Shown: positions 22,620-33,472 of the stretch, in pieces
How the letters are laid out: each line of letters starts with the position of its first letter
Position numbering within the stretch: the stretch's first letter is position 1
DNA from: Gadus chalcogrammus
Taxonomy: Eukaryota; Chordata; Actinopteri; Gadiformes; Gadidae
DNA: 64,000 nt
Assembly (NCBI RefSeq): GCF_026213295.1
Contig: NC_079415.1
Span: forward strand, 24,904,610 to 24,968,609
Direction: 5' to 3'
Made by a program: the position numbers and the translations under genes
The notes under the pieces: generated by a model
Seen by the model: only the letters and a program-made list of their open reading frames with translations
Databases searched by the model: none
What the model was told of the DNA's origin: nothing

Positions 22620-22915
22620 GGATTGGCATACCTCAGATATATTTGAATATCAGGAAAGTCTGGCTTTAGATAAAAATGTGACCCTCCCCGTCGGGGAATT
22701 GAATCCTGTCTCCCGCGTGACAGGCGGGGATACTGACCACTATACTAACAAGGAGCTGTATGTAGACTCTCCTTGGCATCAACACATTTCTATAGGTTAG
22801 ATAAGATGACTTTCTGACCTCTAAGTACATTTGAGTGACCAATTAAATGCAATTCCAAATTCAACTATAGTCTTTTGTCTATTATTTGCATTTGCTCAAG
22901 TATTTAACAACTTTT
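22620..22915. repeat. Duplicated segment carrying tRNA-Asp copy 2
   Basis: 22620-22803 matches 8468-8650, and 22806-22915 matches 9925-10025 (TGACTTTCT, then ACCAATTAAATGCAATTCC). The tRNA-Asp-like unit therefore shares flanks in both places, pointing to a segmental or repeat-borne duplication rather than independent tRNA genes. Confidence 0.7.
22684..22754 (-). pseudogene. tRNA-Asp (GTC) copy 2, degenerate
   Basis: Reverse complement: TCCTTGTTAGTATAGTGG, anticodon stem-loop CCGCCTGTCACGCGG, then a T arm reading AGGATTCAATTCCCCG that no longer pairs well. 71 nt, one shorter than copy 1. Probably a tRNA pseudogene. Confidence 0.75.
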
Positions 22916-22924
22916 GTCCAATGT

Positions 22925-25539
22925 ACTAACAATATTGTAAGGTCGGTGTCATACTGATCCTTACACTTTCCATCCATGGTGATTCTTACCATGACCTTTT
23001 GTTATTACAGAAATTCAGATTTACTTTAGAGCAGGAATGCTGCTTTACTTGGGTTCATTAACTGCCCCTTGCAGGGTGGAGAATACGCAATAAACACCCA
23101 AAGGTTGCTCAAAAATCAGATATGGGTTGAGTCATAGGGCCGTATCTTGCATCCAGCGCAATTGACTTTCTACACTGACGCATGTATCGTTGCTAGTTTG
23201 CAACTTGCGCAGAGCGTTCTTTTCCCTCCACCTCTACACGCCGGTAAATTAGGGAATGATCTTGCGCCCGAAGGGGCGGTTCGGCGAAAGGAGGTGGCGT
23301 GTTCTGGCGCAAACGTTCCCTGGTGCTATTTTGCAGCTTCACAAAACAATTCCGCCACAAACCAGGGAATACCTGGTTTAAAGGCAGTGGCGCGTTGTTC
23401 AGATGCTATTTTAAGGGCGCATGCATAATGTTGCTTGTGCACCTCACGCATACACTTTGCTTCTCTCATCTACCTAGCCACACATTCTTGGTAAATTATT
23501 TGGGAAAGTAACAGGTTTTTGCCAAAATCTCAAATTTCTCTTTTTTTTTGTGTTGCATTTGAACGCATCAATCATAATATTGAGCCGATCTGAACACATC
23601 ATATTTGACACTGTTTGCGACTTTTTTTTTAAGCTAACTAACTCTATGTCCTGCCGATTTTAGCATGAATTTAAAAACTGGATTATTATTTTTAACTGAC
23701 GGGACTTTCTACACCGTCCGGTTGTTTGATTGCTACCGCTGCTTTGAACTCCGAGCCTGTCTGCACACCGTCTGCAGCAGCAGCAGCTGACAGAGTTTTC
23801 GGTTCGACTAGACTAGGGATACGGAGTTGAAGGAGTTTTTTTTAACCCTAAGACAGTGAAGGTACAACACTTTTATATAGGCCTACAGTCCAGTGTTAAG
23901 GTATGACCAAAATACAAGCTGTGGTCGCTCACACTAAAGCTCGCTGTGGGCGTGCATGTATGAACCAACCTGCCGGCGGCAGGCTGTAAACAGTGCCGCG
24001 CCTACGAGTGGCGTATTAATCGCCCGACTCAACGAATCGATGACCAAATTCGTTGCCAACGCTTTCAGTAATCGATTTTTATCGATTCGTTGTTGCAGCC
24101 CTACAGCAAACCCATATTTTCTTAACACAGACATCGTGTACAAGCCCATAACTTTTAGGATTGATGAGTATTTGACCGTGAGAAAACATTGTTTTACTGC
24201 GTGTGTGTATGTATAAAATAATTAATGAATGCGGGCACGCTTGGGTGCATCCATCTGTTTTAAACACATGCATACTAAACACGTAACGCATAATACAGTC
24301 CATGGCAATGTATATTAACAGGGGGACAAATGCATTTTAGGAACAAAAGTCGATAACGATAATGCATACAATACTGGTAAGAAACAACGTTTCTTAATGT
24401 ATTGCGTGTATCATTAAATAGAACCACAGTTACCCCATATCATACGTGTGTTAAGTTTTCTTTGCCGAAATATATTTGAGGACTCAGTATTTCTGAAGTT
24501 GTGGAAGAAAACGCTATTCCATGTTTGAATTAGGCCATATTATTCGGCCATAAACTTAGCCATTTGAAGTTTAAAATTCATGTGGTCATGCATCTGTCTC
24601 ATCGGAGACTGCAAACGCCAAAATATCAACTTGTCAGATTCAAAAGCACTCATGGCTCTTAAAGTGAATGGGAGATGGCACTCTCATTGGTTTATTGCAC
24701 GTTACGCCCAAACCACACCTACGGGTAATTAGGCTACTTCAGACCAACCCTTTTTAGATTTGCGTCGGGAGCAAGTGTAATTTATCCACTGGTAAAATAG
24801 CAACATCGTCAGAACCGCCCTCAAAGCTACATGTGTTTGAAATAGAGACCGTTAACATAGGGCCCAAAGTCTTAATGAGTTCATTCATCTTGAGTGATTG
24901 TTCACTGCTGGTTCATGTAGTAAGATAGGCTAATGGAGATGCAGTTTAATCACCAACAGGGCTCCAGACTAACATTTTTCACTGGGAGCACTGTGGCCCC
25001 AAACTAAAAATTGTAGGGGCACAACCTGAAATTGTAGGGGCACACACCACAAATCAACGTGTCAAAAACAAATATTCACATTTCTCCTAATTTTCACTGT
25101 ATTACTAATAAATATTTTGAAAATAGATGCAGCAATTACAATGTGCAGTTTCAAATTCAGTTCGACATTTTATTGTGATTCCCATCTATCCCAACGTTTT
25201 CCACGTGTGCGTGCATGTGTTCGACGAGCATGGAACAACAGTTTCACAGGAATGCGCCCGCTTGTCGTCGTGCCGCTTGACAGGACGCTACGCCTCCTCT
25301 CTGCCCGCTCGCCTCTCCATTGAGAATGCATTAGCAGGCGCGACAAACGCCTCCTGTGTGAAAAGCCCTTTATGGCATCTAAAACAGAGTTCTGCTCGGG
25401 TTCGGGAACCCGCACAATTTGGATGAAACGGGTGAAAAATAATGTACTGTGTCGGACATGGGTGCGGGTCGGGTTGGACGCCGGAGCAGTGCGGGTCGGT
25501 CGCAGATTTTTCGATTGTGAGCGAGACTTCTCCGGTGCA
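22925..25539. other. Intron 5 stretch without genes; several unpaired transposon ends
   Basis: TAGGGCCGTATCTTGCATCC at about 23137 looks like the left end of a DNA transposon; a possible partner (ATAGGGCCC) is near 24858. GTTGTTGCAGCCCTA near 24090-24104 resembles a hAT right end, and CAGGGCTCCAGACTAAC near 24958 another left end. None could be paired with a TSD. Confidence 0.4.
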
Positions 25540-25981
25540 ATGTCAGAATCAGAATATTTTATTTGACACAACAAGGAATTTGTCTTGGTGAATAAGGTGC
25601 ATACATTAAGACAATGAACAAACAGTCACTATCATATATACAATAAAACACAAAATATAAACAAGCAGGGACATATGTGATAAGTAAAAAAAAATAGGAT
25701 AAAATAGAATAAAGACTAAAAGTAAAAGATACTTAATAATGTTTAAGAATTTACAAATTGGTGATGGGTATGAGTGCCAGAGTCAGTCATTGGGGTTGGC
25801 GTTCCGGGACCTGTTAAGGATCCCAACTGAAGTGGTGGAGAAACTGTTCAAGTGGCGGGAGGTTTTTGTCCTGATGGACCGCAACCTCCTGCCAGAGAGG
25901 AGAGTTTCAAATAGTCTGTGAACATGATGGTCACAGGCCATAATCCTGCCTGCCCGCCTCAGAGCCCTGGAGCTGTGCAGG

Positions 25982-27241
25982 TCATTGGAGGGATGGAAGG
26001 TTGCAGCCAATCACCTTCTCAGCAGAGCGTATGATACGCTTCAGTCTGCTCTTGTCCTTAGCCGTAGCAGCAGTGTACCAGACAGTGATGGATGTGGTGA
26101 GGATAGACTCAATGATGGCAGTGTAGAAGTGCACCATCATAGTCTTTGGCAGGTTGAACTTCTTCAGCTGGCGCAGGAAGAACATCCTCTGCTTGCCTTT
26201 TTTGGTGAGGGACCTGATATTCAGCTCCCATTTTAGGTCCTGGGAGATGATGGTGCCCAGGAAGCGGCAAGACTCCACAGGGTCGACTGGGGAGCCACAC
26301 AGGATGATGGGGGCAGATGGAGCTGGGTCCACAATAATCCACAATAATCTCCACTGTTTTTAAAGTGTTAAGCTCCAGGTTGTTCTGGCTGCACCAGGTC
26401 ACCAGATGGTCAATCTCCCACCTGAAGGCGGACTCATCCCCGCCAGAGATGAGCCCGATGAGCGTGGTGTCGTCCGCAAACTTCAGGAGCTTGACCGACT
26501 GTGACTGGAGGTGCAGCTGTTTGTGTACAGGGAGAAGAGCAGAGGGGAAAGAACACAGCCTTGGGGGGATCCGGTGCTGATGGTCTGGGATTCAGATAAA
26601 TGTTTCCCCAGCTTCACACGCTGCTTCCTGTCAGACAGGAAGTCTGGAATCCACCAGCAGGTGGAATCGGGCACGTGGAGCTGGAAGAGCCTGTCCTGAA
26701 GCAGAGCTGGGTGGATAGAATTAAAGGCGGAGCTGAAGTCCACAAACAGGATTCTGGCATATGTTCCTGGGGAGTCCAGATGCTGGAGGGTGTAGTGCAG
26801 AGCCATGTTTACTGCATCGTCTGCAGACCTGTTGGCTCTGTAGGCAAACTGCAGTGGGTCCAGGAGTGGATTGGTGAAGGATTTGAGGTGGGACAGTACA
26901 AGGCGCTCAAACGACTTCATGACCACAGAGGTCAGTGCAACGGGTCTGTAGTCATTCAGTCCTGTCGACCTTGCATTCTTGGGGACGGGGATGATGGTGG
27001 AGACTTAGAAGCAGGTTGGCACATGACATGTCTCCAGTGAGGTGTTGAAGATCTCTGTGAACACTAGAGACAGCTGGTCAGCGCACTGCTTTAGGGTGGA
27101 TGGTGAGGCAGAATCTGGTCCGGCTGCTTTGCGGGGGTTCTGTCTCTTGAAGAGCTTGTTGACGTCCCTCTCATGCAGGCAGAGAGTCGTCACTGTGGTA
27201 GAGGAGGGGACAGACCCATAGGTGTGAGGTGTAGAGGCCAT
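25982..27241 (-). pseudogene. LINE reverse transcriptase (L2/CR1 group), frameshifted
   Basis: Segments in order: RQNPRKAAGPDSASPSTLKQ and VFTEIFNTSLETCHVPTCF (27241-27005), then [38 protein letters not shown], motif [14 protein letters not shown] and [20 protein letters not shown] (26926-26483), then PVDPVESCRFLGTIISQDLK and SILTTSITVWYTAATAKDKS (26344-25982). The frame is lost at about 26990 and again around 26480-26400, where the third catalytic motif would lie. Inactive. Confidence 0.85.
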
Positions 27242-27348
27242 GGTTTCTGCTGAGCTGGGGGTGGAGGGGTTGGTGAGATGGGAGAGGGAGTCGCGTGGGA
27301 TGGTGTCAGGACTGTCCCTTGGTCTTTCAACACGACAGTAGAACTCGT

Positions 27349-27709
27349 TCAGTTCATTAGGAGGTTGCAGGATGTTGACTGAGTAGGGGGGTTTAGGTTT
27401 GTAGTTTGTAATCTGTCTGAGCCACTTCCAGACAGAACCAGAGTCGCTGAGAACTGGTGTTGGAGTTTCTCAGAGTAGTGTTGTTTGGCTTCTATCACCG
27501 CCTTGCTGAAGCTGTACTTTGACTTCTTAAGCCTGTCTCTATCCCCACTCCTGAATGCATCCTCCTTTTGCAACCTAATCTGTCTGAGTTTGGCTGTGAA
27601 CCAGGGTTTGTCGTTGTTATAACTCACCCTGGTGTGTGATGGAATACAGCAGTCTGCACAGCAGCTGATGTATGACGTCGAAGCCTCTGTGTATTCATCC
27701 AGACTATTG
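27349..27709 (-). pseudogene. LINE ORF, endonuclease-RT linker
   Basis: Reads TNSLDEYTEASTSYISCC, CIPSHTRVSYNNDKPWFTAK and SKYSFSKAVIEAKQHYSEKL, the segment between endonuclease and RT in teleost L2-like elements. Joining it to 28349 after removing the MITE gives AFRTATNSLDEYTE in one frame, which independently supports the MITE borders. Confidence 0.8.
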
Positions 27710-27713
27710 GTGG

Positions 27714-28344
27714 TGTCATGCCAAATTTGTACCGGCTGCCAAATTTGTACCGGGCACGTCAACAGTTGTCCGTTGCCAGGCAACGGACAACTGATTACGT
27801 AAGGGTTGTCCGTTGCCGGGCAGGTTTCAAAAAAAACATTCGCGCTCATGTTGCCAAAGACGAAATAACATAATACAGATAACGGATCACTAGATAACAT
27901 TTGTTTTTACTTTATATTTGTATTGTATTTAATTGTTTAATCAAATTTAGCTAGTAAACTGAGTGTTTAAAGCGGGTTTCAAAAAAAATTCGCGCTCATG
28001 TTGCCAAAGATGAAATAACATAATACAGAAAACGGATCGCTAGATAACACTTGTTTTTACTTTATATTTGTATTGTATTTAATTGTTTAATCAAATTTAG
28101 CAAGTAAACTGAGTGTTTACAGCAGGTCATGGACGAAATAGCACAATACAGATAACGGACAAGTGCAAATGAATGAGCTTGAAGGTTTGCGAATGTTCGT
28201 GAACCTTTCACGTCATTCGACGCGGTCGTCCGTTGCCAGGCAACGGACAACGCGATCATCTGTTGCCAGGCAGGTTTGGAATGGATTACGTATGGATGAC
28301 GCGCCCGGTACAAATTTGGCAGCCGGTACAAATTTGGCATGACA
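27714..28344. mobile_element. MITE with 4-bp target duplication and internal ~152-bp tandem repeats, copy 1
   Basis: TIRs TGTCATGCCAAATTTGTACC / GGTACAAATTTGGCATGACA, with a second internal copy of CCAAATTTGTACCGG on each side. TSD GTGG at 27710-27713 and 28345-28348. The interior has two full and one partial ~152-bp direct repeats (TTCGCGCTCATGTTGCC... with TATTGTATTTAATTG) plus GTCCGTTGCCAGGCAACGGA palindromes. Related to the element at 59818-60362. No ORF. Superfamily unknown. Confidence 0.85.
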
Positions 28345-28348
28345 GTGG

Positions 28349-28745
28349 CAGTCCTGAAAGCATCCTAGTCTGTACAGCCACCGCTGTACGAGTCCACTGC
28401 TTTGAAGTCTTCACCACAGGTTTACAGAGCTTTAGTTTCTGCCTGTATGAAGGAATCAGGTGGACCATGACGTGGTCGGAGAGGTCCAGTCTAGAGCGGG
28501 GGTCGGTGTGATATGCACCGCTGACTGTGGTGTAGCAGTGATCCAGAATATTGTTCTCTCTGGTCGGTCATTTCACTGTTTGAATTTGGGTAGTTCATGG
28601 TTGAGGTTGCCTTTGTCAAAGTCACCATGCACAATCATCAAAGAGTCCGGGTTAGAACATTCCACATTCAGTATCTGGTCGGCTAGCATGCGCTGCGCCT
28701 CCTGCACACAACAGCAGGAAGACTCCAAGCACACATTTCAGAAGA
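28349..28745 (-). pseudogene. LINE endonuclease domain remnant
   Basis: Frames on the - strand give SLMIVHGDFDKGNLNHELPK, then [17 protein letters not shown] and [20 protein letters not shown]. The GDFN-type and SDH motifs are those of the APE-type endonuclease C-terminal half; the SDH His is a catalytic residue of the fold. Frameshifts occur between these blocks. Confidence 0.8.
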
Positions 28746-29495
28746 GAATTAAGGGCTTTCTTAAAAGAGTACAGATCTGAAAATGTGCACTGTTAATGGT
28801 ATTCACCTAATGATACCCGTATGGTAGTTATACGATAACAAAATGGTCATCTAGGCAAAATGGGTTGAGACTGTGGACGTTTCGCTTTTCTATGAAATTG
28901 TGGGAAAAGTAAACATTTTTAGAGCAGAAGACCTGGGTGAAAAAGGTGCATCTGATTTTAGAGATTAGTATGATGAAAGAATTTTGAGTCCAGGTCCATC
29001 TCGTAAGGAGAAATAAGGCTAGTTAATAATTTTTTTAAATAGGGCAACGGTAGCGGTCAGCGCTAATCACCGCCTCCTGAAGCCGAGGCGGTGGTCCCTC
29101 GGCAGCGAGGCTCCGGCGGGATACGACCGGTCAACAATACTCCTACTAATTTCTCCTTCTAATCTTTTTATTATTTAATATTACTTTTAATAGTTCCGGG
29201 ACGTTGAGGCAATAACCTGGTGTTTTTACTCTTCAGTCTGCACTGTGAATTTGAAGTAATGTTCAGTTTTTGAATAAAGATGCGGCAATTCCAATTTTTT
29301 ATTTATTTTTTTTCTATTCGATTAATCGACAAAATAATCGACAGATTAATCGATTATTAAAATAATCGTTAGTTGCAGCCCTAGTAGTTATATGCCTACA
29401 TGAGGCCGTAGCTCAGTTAACAGACAAGCTGAGCTGGTGACGTCATCGAGTCCGCTGCTGTTCCAATTGCAGGTGCGTACTCCCGTCCTCGGAAG
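28746..29495. other. Intron 5 stretch without genes
   Basis: Contains a hAT-like right end (GTTAGTTGCAGCCCTA near 29369-29384) with ATTAATCGAT subterminal repeats. GTAGTTATA occurs at both 28822 and about 29385, but no matching left TIR was seen. GCTCAGTTAACAGAC at 29409 superficially resembles a tRNA D arm. Confidence 0.45.
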
Positions 29496-30119
29496 CAGGC
29501 ACGGCGTCAGGATTCCAGTTGTGGGGGGGCCAGACCAATTGTGGGTGGTCCTTAAATTAAAATCGTTATCAAATCCCTGTTAATCCTAATAAAAATGACT
29601 GACTAATATACTGTTATATTATGTGCATAATAGAGATTTTAATAGCTTGATGCTCTCTAATATTTTGTAGCATTGTAAAATGTTTCGTTGCATAGGACGG
29701 ACCTATCCGCGATCGCTCTCCTTGGATCTGAACAAAGAAGAGCGCTTTTGGAATCTCAATTACGCATCATGCTTTAGCGTGTCACTTTATAGACCTAAGG
29801 CCTATAGATTATTATAGACTGTAAAAGTGGTGAGGAATCGAATATTTCCCTCGTAGTTTAGTTCTGCTCGTTTAACATCAGGCCGACTATTTCATAATTC
29901 TGTTGAATTGTTTAAGTTTTCAACAATATTTCGATATCACAACAGACTGACTGAGCTTGGCTTATTATAGAAGAACATGCATTCAAATGTAGGCTACTAC
30001 AAGATAATAACTAATACAAGTCTACCGCCAATTCACGGTCATCCGAAGTCAGAAGATTAACAGCCCTTTAACGCAAATCAGAGCAAGCATCAACATCAAC
30101 ATTTATTTTGCTGCATTTC

Positions 30120-30263
30120 AAAAACAATGTCTTGAAAATGTCAAGAGTTAATGTAAGCTCTCTCTCAAATGTCAACAGACAGAGGGACATAAGGCGAGTT
30201 GTAAGCATGGTGCTCCTATTTGCTGTTTTAATTCGGTTGACACTGGAAAAGACGCGTTCAACT
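30120..30263 (-). pseudogene. hAT transposase C-terminal dimerisation segment
   Basis: From the 8-bp TSD leftwards it reads VERVFSSVNRIKTANRSTML and TTRLMSLCLLTFERELTLT. Together with SCS from the other side of the insertion this restores the hATC pattern (SCSVERVFS). The phase across the 8-bp duplication is exact, so the insertion hit an open frame. Confidence 0.78.
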
Positions 30264-30402
30264 TAGGGCTGGGCGATATGGACCAAAAGTCATATCTCGA
30301 TATCTTCAAGCAGAATATCGATATAAGATAAATATCGATATTTGTCGAGGGTGGGGGGGATGCAAATCTGCGCGCTCCGCACGCAGATTTGATATTACGA
30401 TT

Positions 30403-30535
30403 TCTACCATTCGGAATTTAATAGAGTTTGATGGTTGAATAAACCGTGGACTAGACACTGCCTCCGCCTCGTATTTGAGAACATTATAATATATAATATC
30501 ACGGCCAAAAGCTTTGTGCGCCTCCGAAATATTAT
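30403..30535 (+). repeat. ~133-bp direct repeat, copy A
   Basis: CTACCATTCGGAATTTAATA ... ATCACGGCCAAAAGCTTTGT, over 90% identical to 32103-32236. A related piece in inverse orientation lies in the MITE at 6637-7748 (about 7057-7115). Confidence 0.85.
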
Positions 30536-30572
30536 GAACCGTAACGACTGCGTGGGGGGGGCGTTGCATGTC

Positions 30573-31336
30573 ATATCCCATGACATGCTATTTTATGTAT
30601 TCTTTAATATAGGTATTAGTGGGCAACTAACACAATATTCAAAGACGTTCCCGAAATTCTGCCGTGGTGCAGAGTTACAGCCACTCCGAGCCAGTCGCAC
30701 ATTGAGCTTCCCCAAATGCGCTGTTTTGGTGTCTGTAGCTATAATGCAAAGGAGGAGGAGCGAGGCGGGTCAAGGAGGAGGGTGGGGGTGTGGCCCTGAG
30801 CAGCTTGCAGCCACGGTACCATGCACTCTGTTTACAGTGGATGTATCGCAATGGCGATGACCACATAGTCTTTAGCCGTGTTCTGTAAATATTCTAGAAC
30901 ACGCGGGAGGCATGTCGCAGTTCATGTACTTCAGCGAGTCAAAGCCAAAGTTCCTTTCCCCCAATTCCTTCTCAACCATGGCTCAGATAACCCCCACTAC
31001 AGTCTTGTTGTGGAAATACAAGAGACGTCAAAGAACCGACAAGAAACACTTGCGTTACAGTGTGTGTATTCACACACACATGTGTCTCATTGGCGGGCCA
31101 ACGTCTCTGGGCGGGCCAGGCAGAGTAAGGGGAGGAGCTTAGATGCTTTGTGACAAACCTAAAGACATTCCAAATCAGCGCGCTTGAGCCTCCGTTTTTT
31201 CAAAGGCGAGCAGAACAGCTAGTGCTCGTTTTACACCGAACGCAAGTTTTAGCCACTGGGGGACCATAGGCAGGCTAGGGAACTCATATTTATGTTAGAA
31301 AACCTCATAAAGTGAGATTTTCATGTCATGGGACCT
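30573..31336. mobile_element. MITE with CCCATGACATG inverted ends
   Basis: Left CCCATGACATGCTATTTTATG and right TTTTCATGTCATGGGACC are inverted. The right side is followed by TTTAA; the left TTAA is not preserved. Probably the piggyBac/TTAA type, but the TSD is not demonstrable. Confidence 0.5.
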
Positions 31337-31413
31337 TTAATGTTTTATGTTTGGGTCTCGCGGAGTGAGAAACCTTGAAGTTACTGTGGAGTTACCGTTA
31401 TTACTATACCTAC

Positions 31414-32067
31414 TAGGGCCCGACCGATTCATCGGCCTGCCGATTTAATCGGCCGATTATAGCATTTTTTCAAAATAATCATCATCTGGCAAAAAGACGC
31501 GGATTACAACCGTTTTTCGTTTTTTTTTAGAAATGTTATTGCGCTTAGTATCCTGCAGATTGCGCTCCTACTCGCCTTGCTAACTAACAACTTTAGCTGG
31601 AGTAAAAAAGAGGAGATTGAATTTTACCGTACAACATGAAAGCACGCTCGCTCAGGCAGCGCGCGCTCACCTCACCAATGTACACAAGACGCGTTGTTTG
31701 AGCATGTTGTGCCTGTTTTTGTTTAGGTCCCAGGCCATGTTAATTTGTTATACTGTAGACTAACGGTGAGACCATACTGCTCAGCACGCACGTGTTAGTC
31801 ACTGCTCACGAGCGCAGCACATTGGGAGTTAGTTATTTATTTTACATTAAACTCATTTTTGACTGTAAATGTATTCTAAAACACTCAAAGGTTCTGCATT
31901 CAATTCACATATTCGTCAAAAGTGTTTAAAGTATATTTAAGGTATCAAAAACTATGTTTTATATGCTTTCTTTTGTTTTGTTTTTAATCTGCCGATTAAA
32001 TCGTAATTGTAATTTTTCTCTGAAAATAATCGGCATCGGCACTCAAATTAATATCGGTCAGGCCCTA
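31414..32067. mobile_element. hAT MITE, TAGGGCCCGACCGAT family
   Basis: TIRs TAGGGCCCGACCGAT / ATCGGTCAGGCCCTA and a perfect 8-bp TSD ATACCTAC at 31406-31413 and 32068-32075. ATCGGCCGAT-type subterminal repeats; 654 bp, non-coding. TAGAGCCCGACCGATA near 15631 is a partial relative. Confidence 0.9.
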
Positions 32068-32102
32068 ATACCTACCTACCGTTTCGATTTACAATTACTA
32101 TT

Positions 32103-32236
32103 CCTACCGTTCAGAATTTAATACAGTTTGATGGTTGAATAAACCGTGGACTAGACACTGCCTCCGCCTCGTATTTGAGAACATTATAATATATAATATC
32201 ACGGCCAAAAGCTGTGTGCACCTCCGGAATATTATG
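32103..32236 (+). repeat. ~133-bp direct repeat, copy B
   Basis: CTACCGTTCAGAATTTAATA ... ATCACGGCCAAAAGCTGTGT, the same orientation as copy A 1.7 kb upstream. The two copies bracket the MITEs in this hAT. Confidence 0.85.
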
Positions 32237-32744
32237 CACTGAATTGCAACCCTTTGGTTGCGACAGTTTTTAAGCACTCTCTACAAATTACGTGATTTTG
32301 TAATTCGTCAGGCACCTTATATCCAAACCATTTCCATACTATGGAGCCGTTGGTCTTTCGCTTGCAAACAAGCTCCTCTGAGCTGCTTGTGCAGGCGGAC
32401 TCCATAGCTGTGTTCGAAATCGTTCCCTATCACGGATATAGTGCACTATATAGGGTGCTCGCCATTTTGTAGTGGTGTTCGAATTCTCAGTGGTTAATTT
32501 CATGCACAATATAGTGCACTTAAAATACCCAATGAATTGTGAACGATTTCGAACACGGCTCATGTTTCGCGATTTCAAAAAGTGACGTGAGTCAGTAGAG
32601 TTACGAAATAGCAGGCGGCAGGTGCGGTTTGAAACTGGAAATTAAATTATATCGATATTGACGATATGGTCTCGTTTCATATCGCGTTTGAAAAAATATC
32701 GATATATTTTAAATATCGATATATCGCCCAGCCCTAGTTCAAGT

Positions 32745-33031
32745 GAACAGGAAGTCATTGGTCGTGTAATCAGAGCTTTTAAGAAAGCATGGATATTCGG
32801 GAAAAAGTCCTCATTGCATATGTCCATCACTTCAAGAATACTTTTGAGATGTTCTCTGTTTTTCTTCCTCTCTATGAGTTGCACAAACACTGCGAGCTCC
32901 GACTCTGATATGGTTATCTGGAAGCGCTTTCCTGTATCATTGAGAGAGTTCACTTTAGTGGCCAAAGTGGTGTCATTTATATCGAGAGTTAGAGGCAGAG
33001 GCGATAGAATCGGAGCTGGTCGCGCTAGCAT
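32745..33031 (-). pseudogene. hAT transposase, part upstream of the insertion
   Basis: Encodes TLDINDTTLATKVNSLNDTG, SELAVFVQLIERKKNREHLK and NIHAFLKALITRPMTSCS. The final block leads into the SxxVERxFS dimerisation motif continued at 30255. The reading frame ends where the hAT 30264-32736 has been inserted. Resembles the domesticated or Charlie-like hAT group; the N-terminal part is not recognisable. Confidence 0.75.
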
Positions 33032-33472
33032 CCTGGGGTGGCAGAGAAGAAGATGTAGGTGTTGTGAATCTCAGCTCATCCCCTGGTTGCAGTGATGACT
33101 CCGAGACCGTTCGTGTACGTTTAAAGTAGGCTACCTAAACAACGACGGCTTCAACATTGTCCTTTACTGGAATGATGTTTACACTTTCAGATCACTTGGA
33201 GGCTTTAGCTAGTGTGTCTGTAACTGTCTGCTGAACTCGTGCCGAAACATCAACCTAGACTTAACCCATTTAGGCCTAAAGCGCCAGGAAAAAATGCCTG
33301 AATCACCATTACAGTCTCAAAGGGCTTAACAGGCCAAATATTTGTGACAACCCCCTTTACCCATGCCCCCACACGGGCAAGAAAAAACTCCCTTGAATCA
33401 GCAAGGAAGAAATCTTGAGAAGAAACGCAGTGTAGGGGATCCCTTCTTCCAGGGATGGTCAGGAGTGCAATG

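Larger units (their letters stand above)
25541..28745 (-). mobile_element. L2/CR1-type LINE, - strand, interrupted by a MITE
   Basis: Reads leftward from endonuclease remnants (about 28745-28349) through a linker (27709-27349) and reverse transcriptase (27241-25982) to a 3' end near CAGAATCAGAATATTTTATT (25544), a common 3' end motif of teleost LINEs. A MITE (27714-28344) with GTGG duplications separates endonuclease from RT. More complete than the copy at 10.8-12.56 kb, but still lacking the 5' part. Confidence 0.85.
30264..32736. mobile_element. hAT element (TAGGGCTGGGCGATA), inserted in a hAT transposase
   Basis: TIRs TAGGGCTGGGCGATATGG / TATATCGCCCAGCCCTA. TSDs GTTCAACT (30256-30263) and GTTCAAGT (32737-32744), 7 of 8. 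ATATCGATA-rich subterminal repeats. Contains a TTAA-type MITE (about 30573-31336), a hAT MITE (31414-32067) and a ~133-bp direct repeat (30403-30535, 32103-32236). No transposase ORF. Confidence 0.85.

Noticed and set aside
23137..24866. Candidate DNA transposon between TAGGGCCGTATCTTGC and ATAGGGCCC
   Set aside because: The ends are only weakly inverted and no TSD could be found, so the pair is not reported as a bounded element.
28822..29393. hAT MITE with GTAGTTATA flanks
   Set aside because: The right TIR (GCAGCCCTA) is present, but the left flank is not followed by a TAGGGCTGC-type end, so the 9-base match may be accidental.
29402..29475. tRNA-like segment (GTAGCTCAGTTAACAGAC)
   Set aside because: A D-arm-like start but no matching acceptor stem, anticodon loop or T arm.
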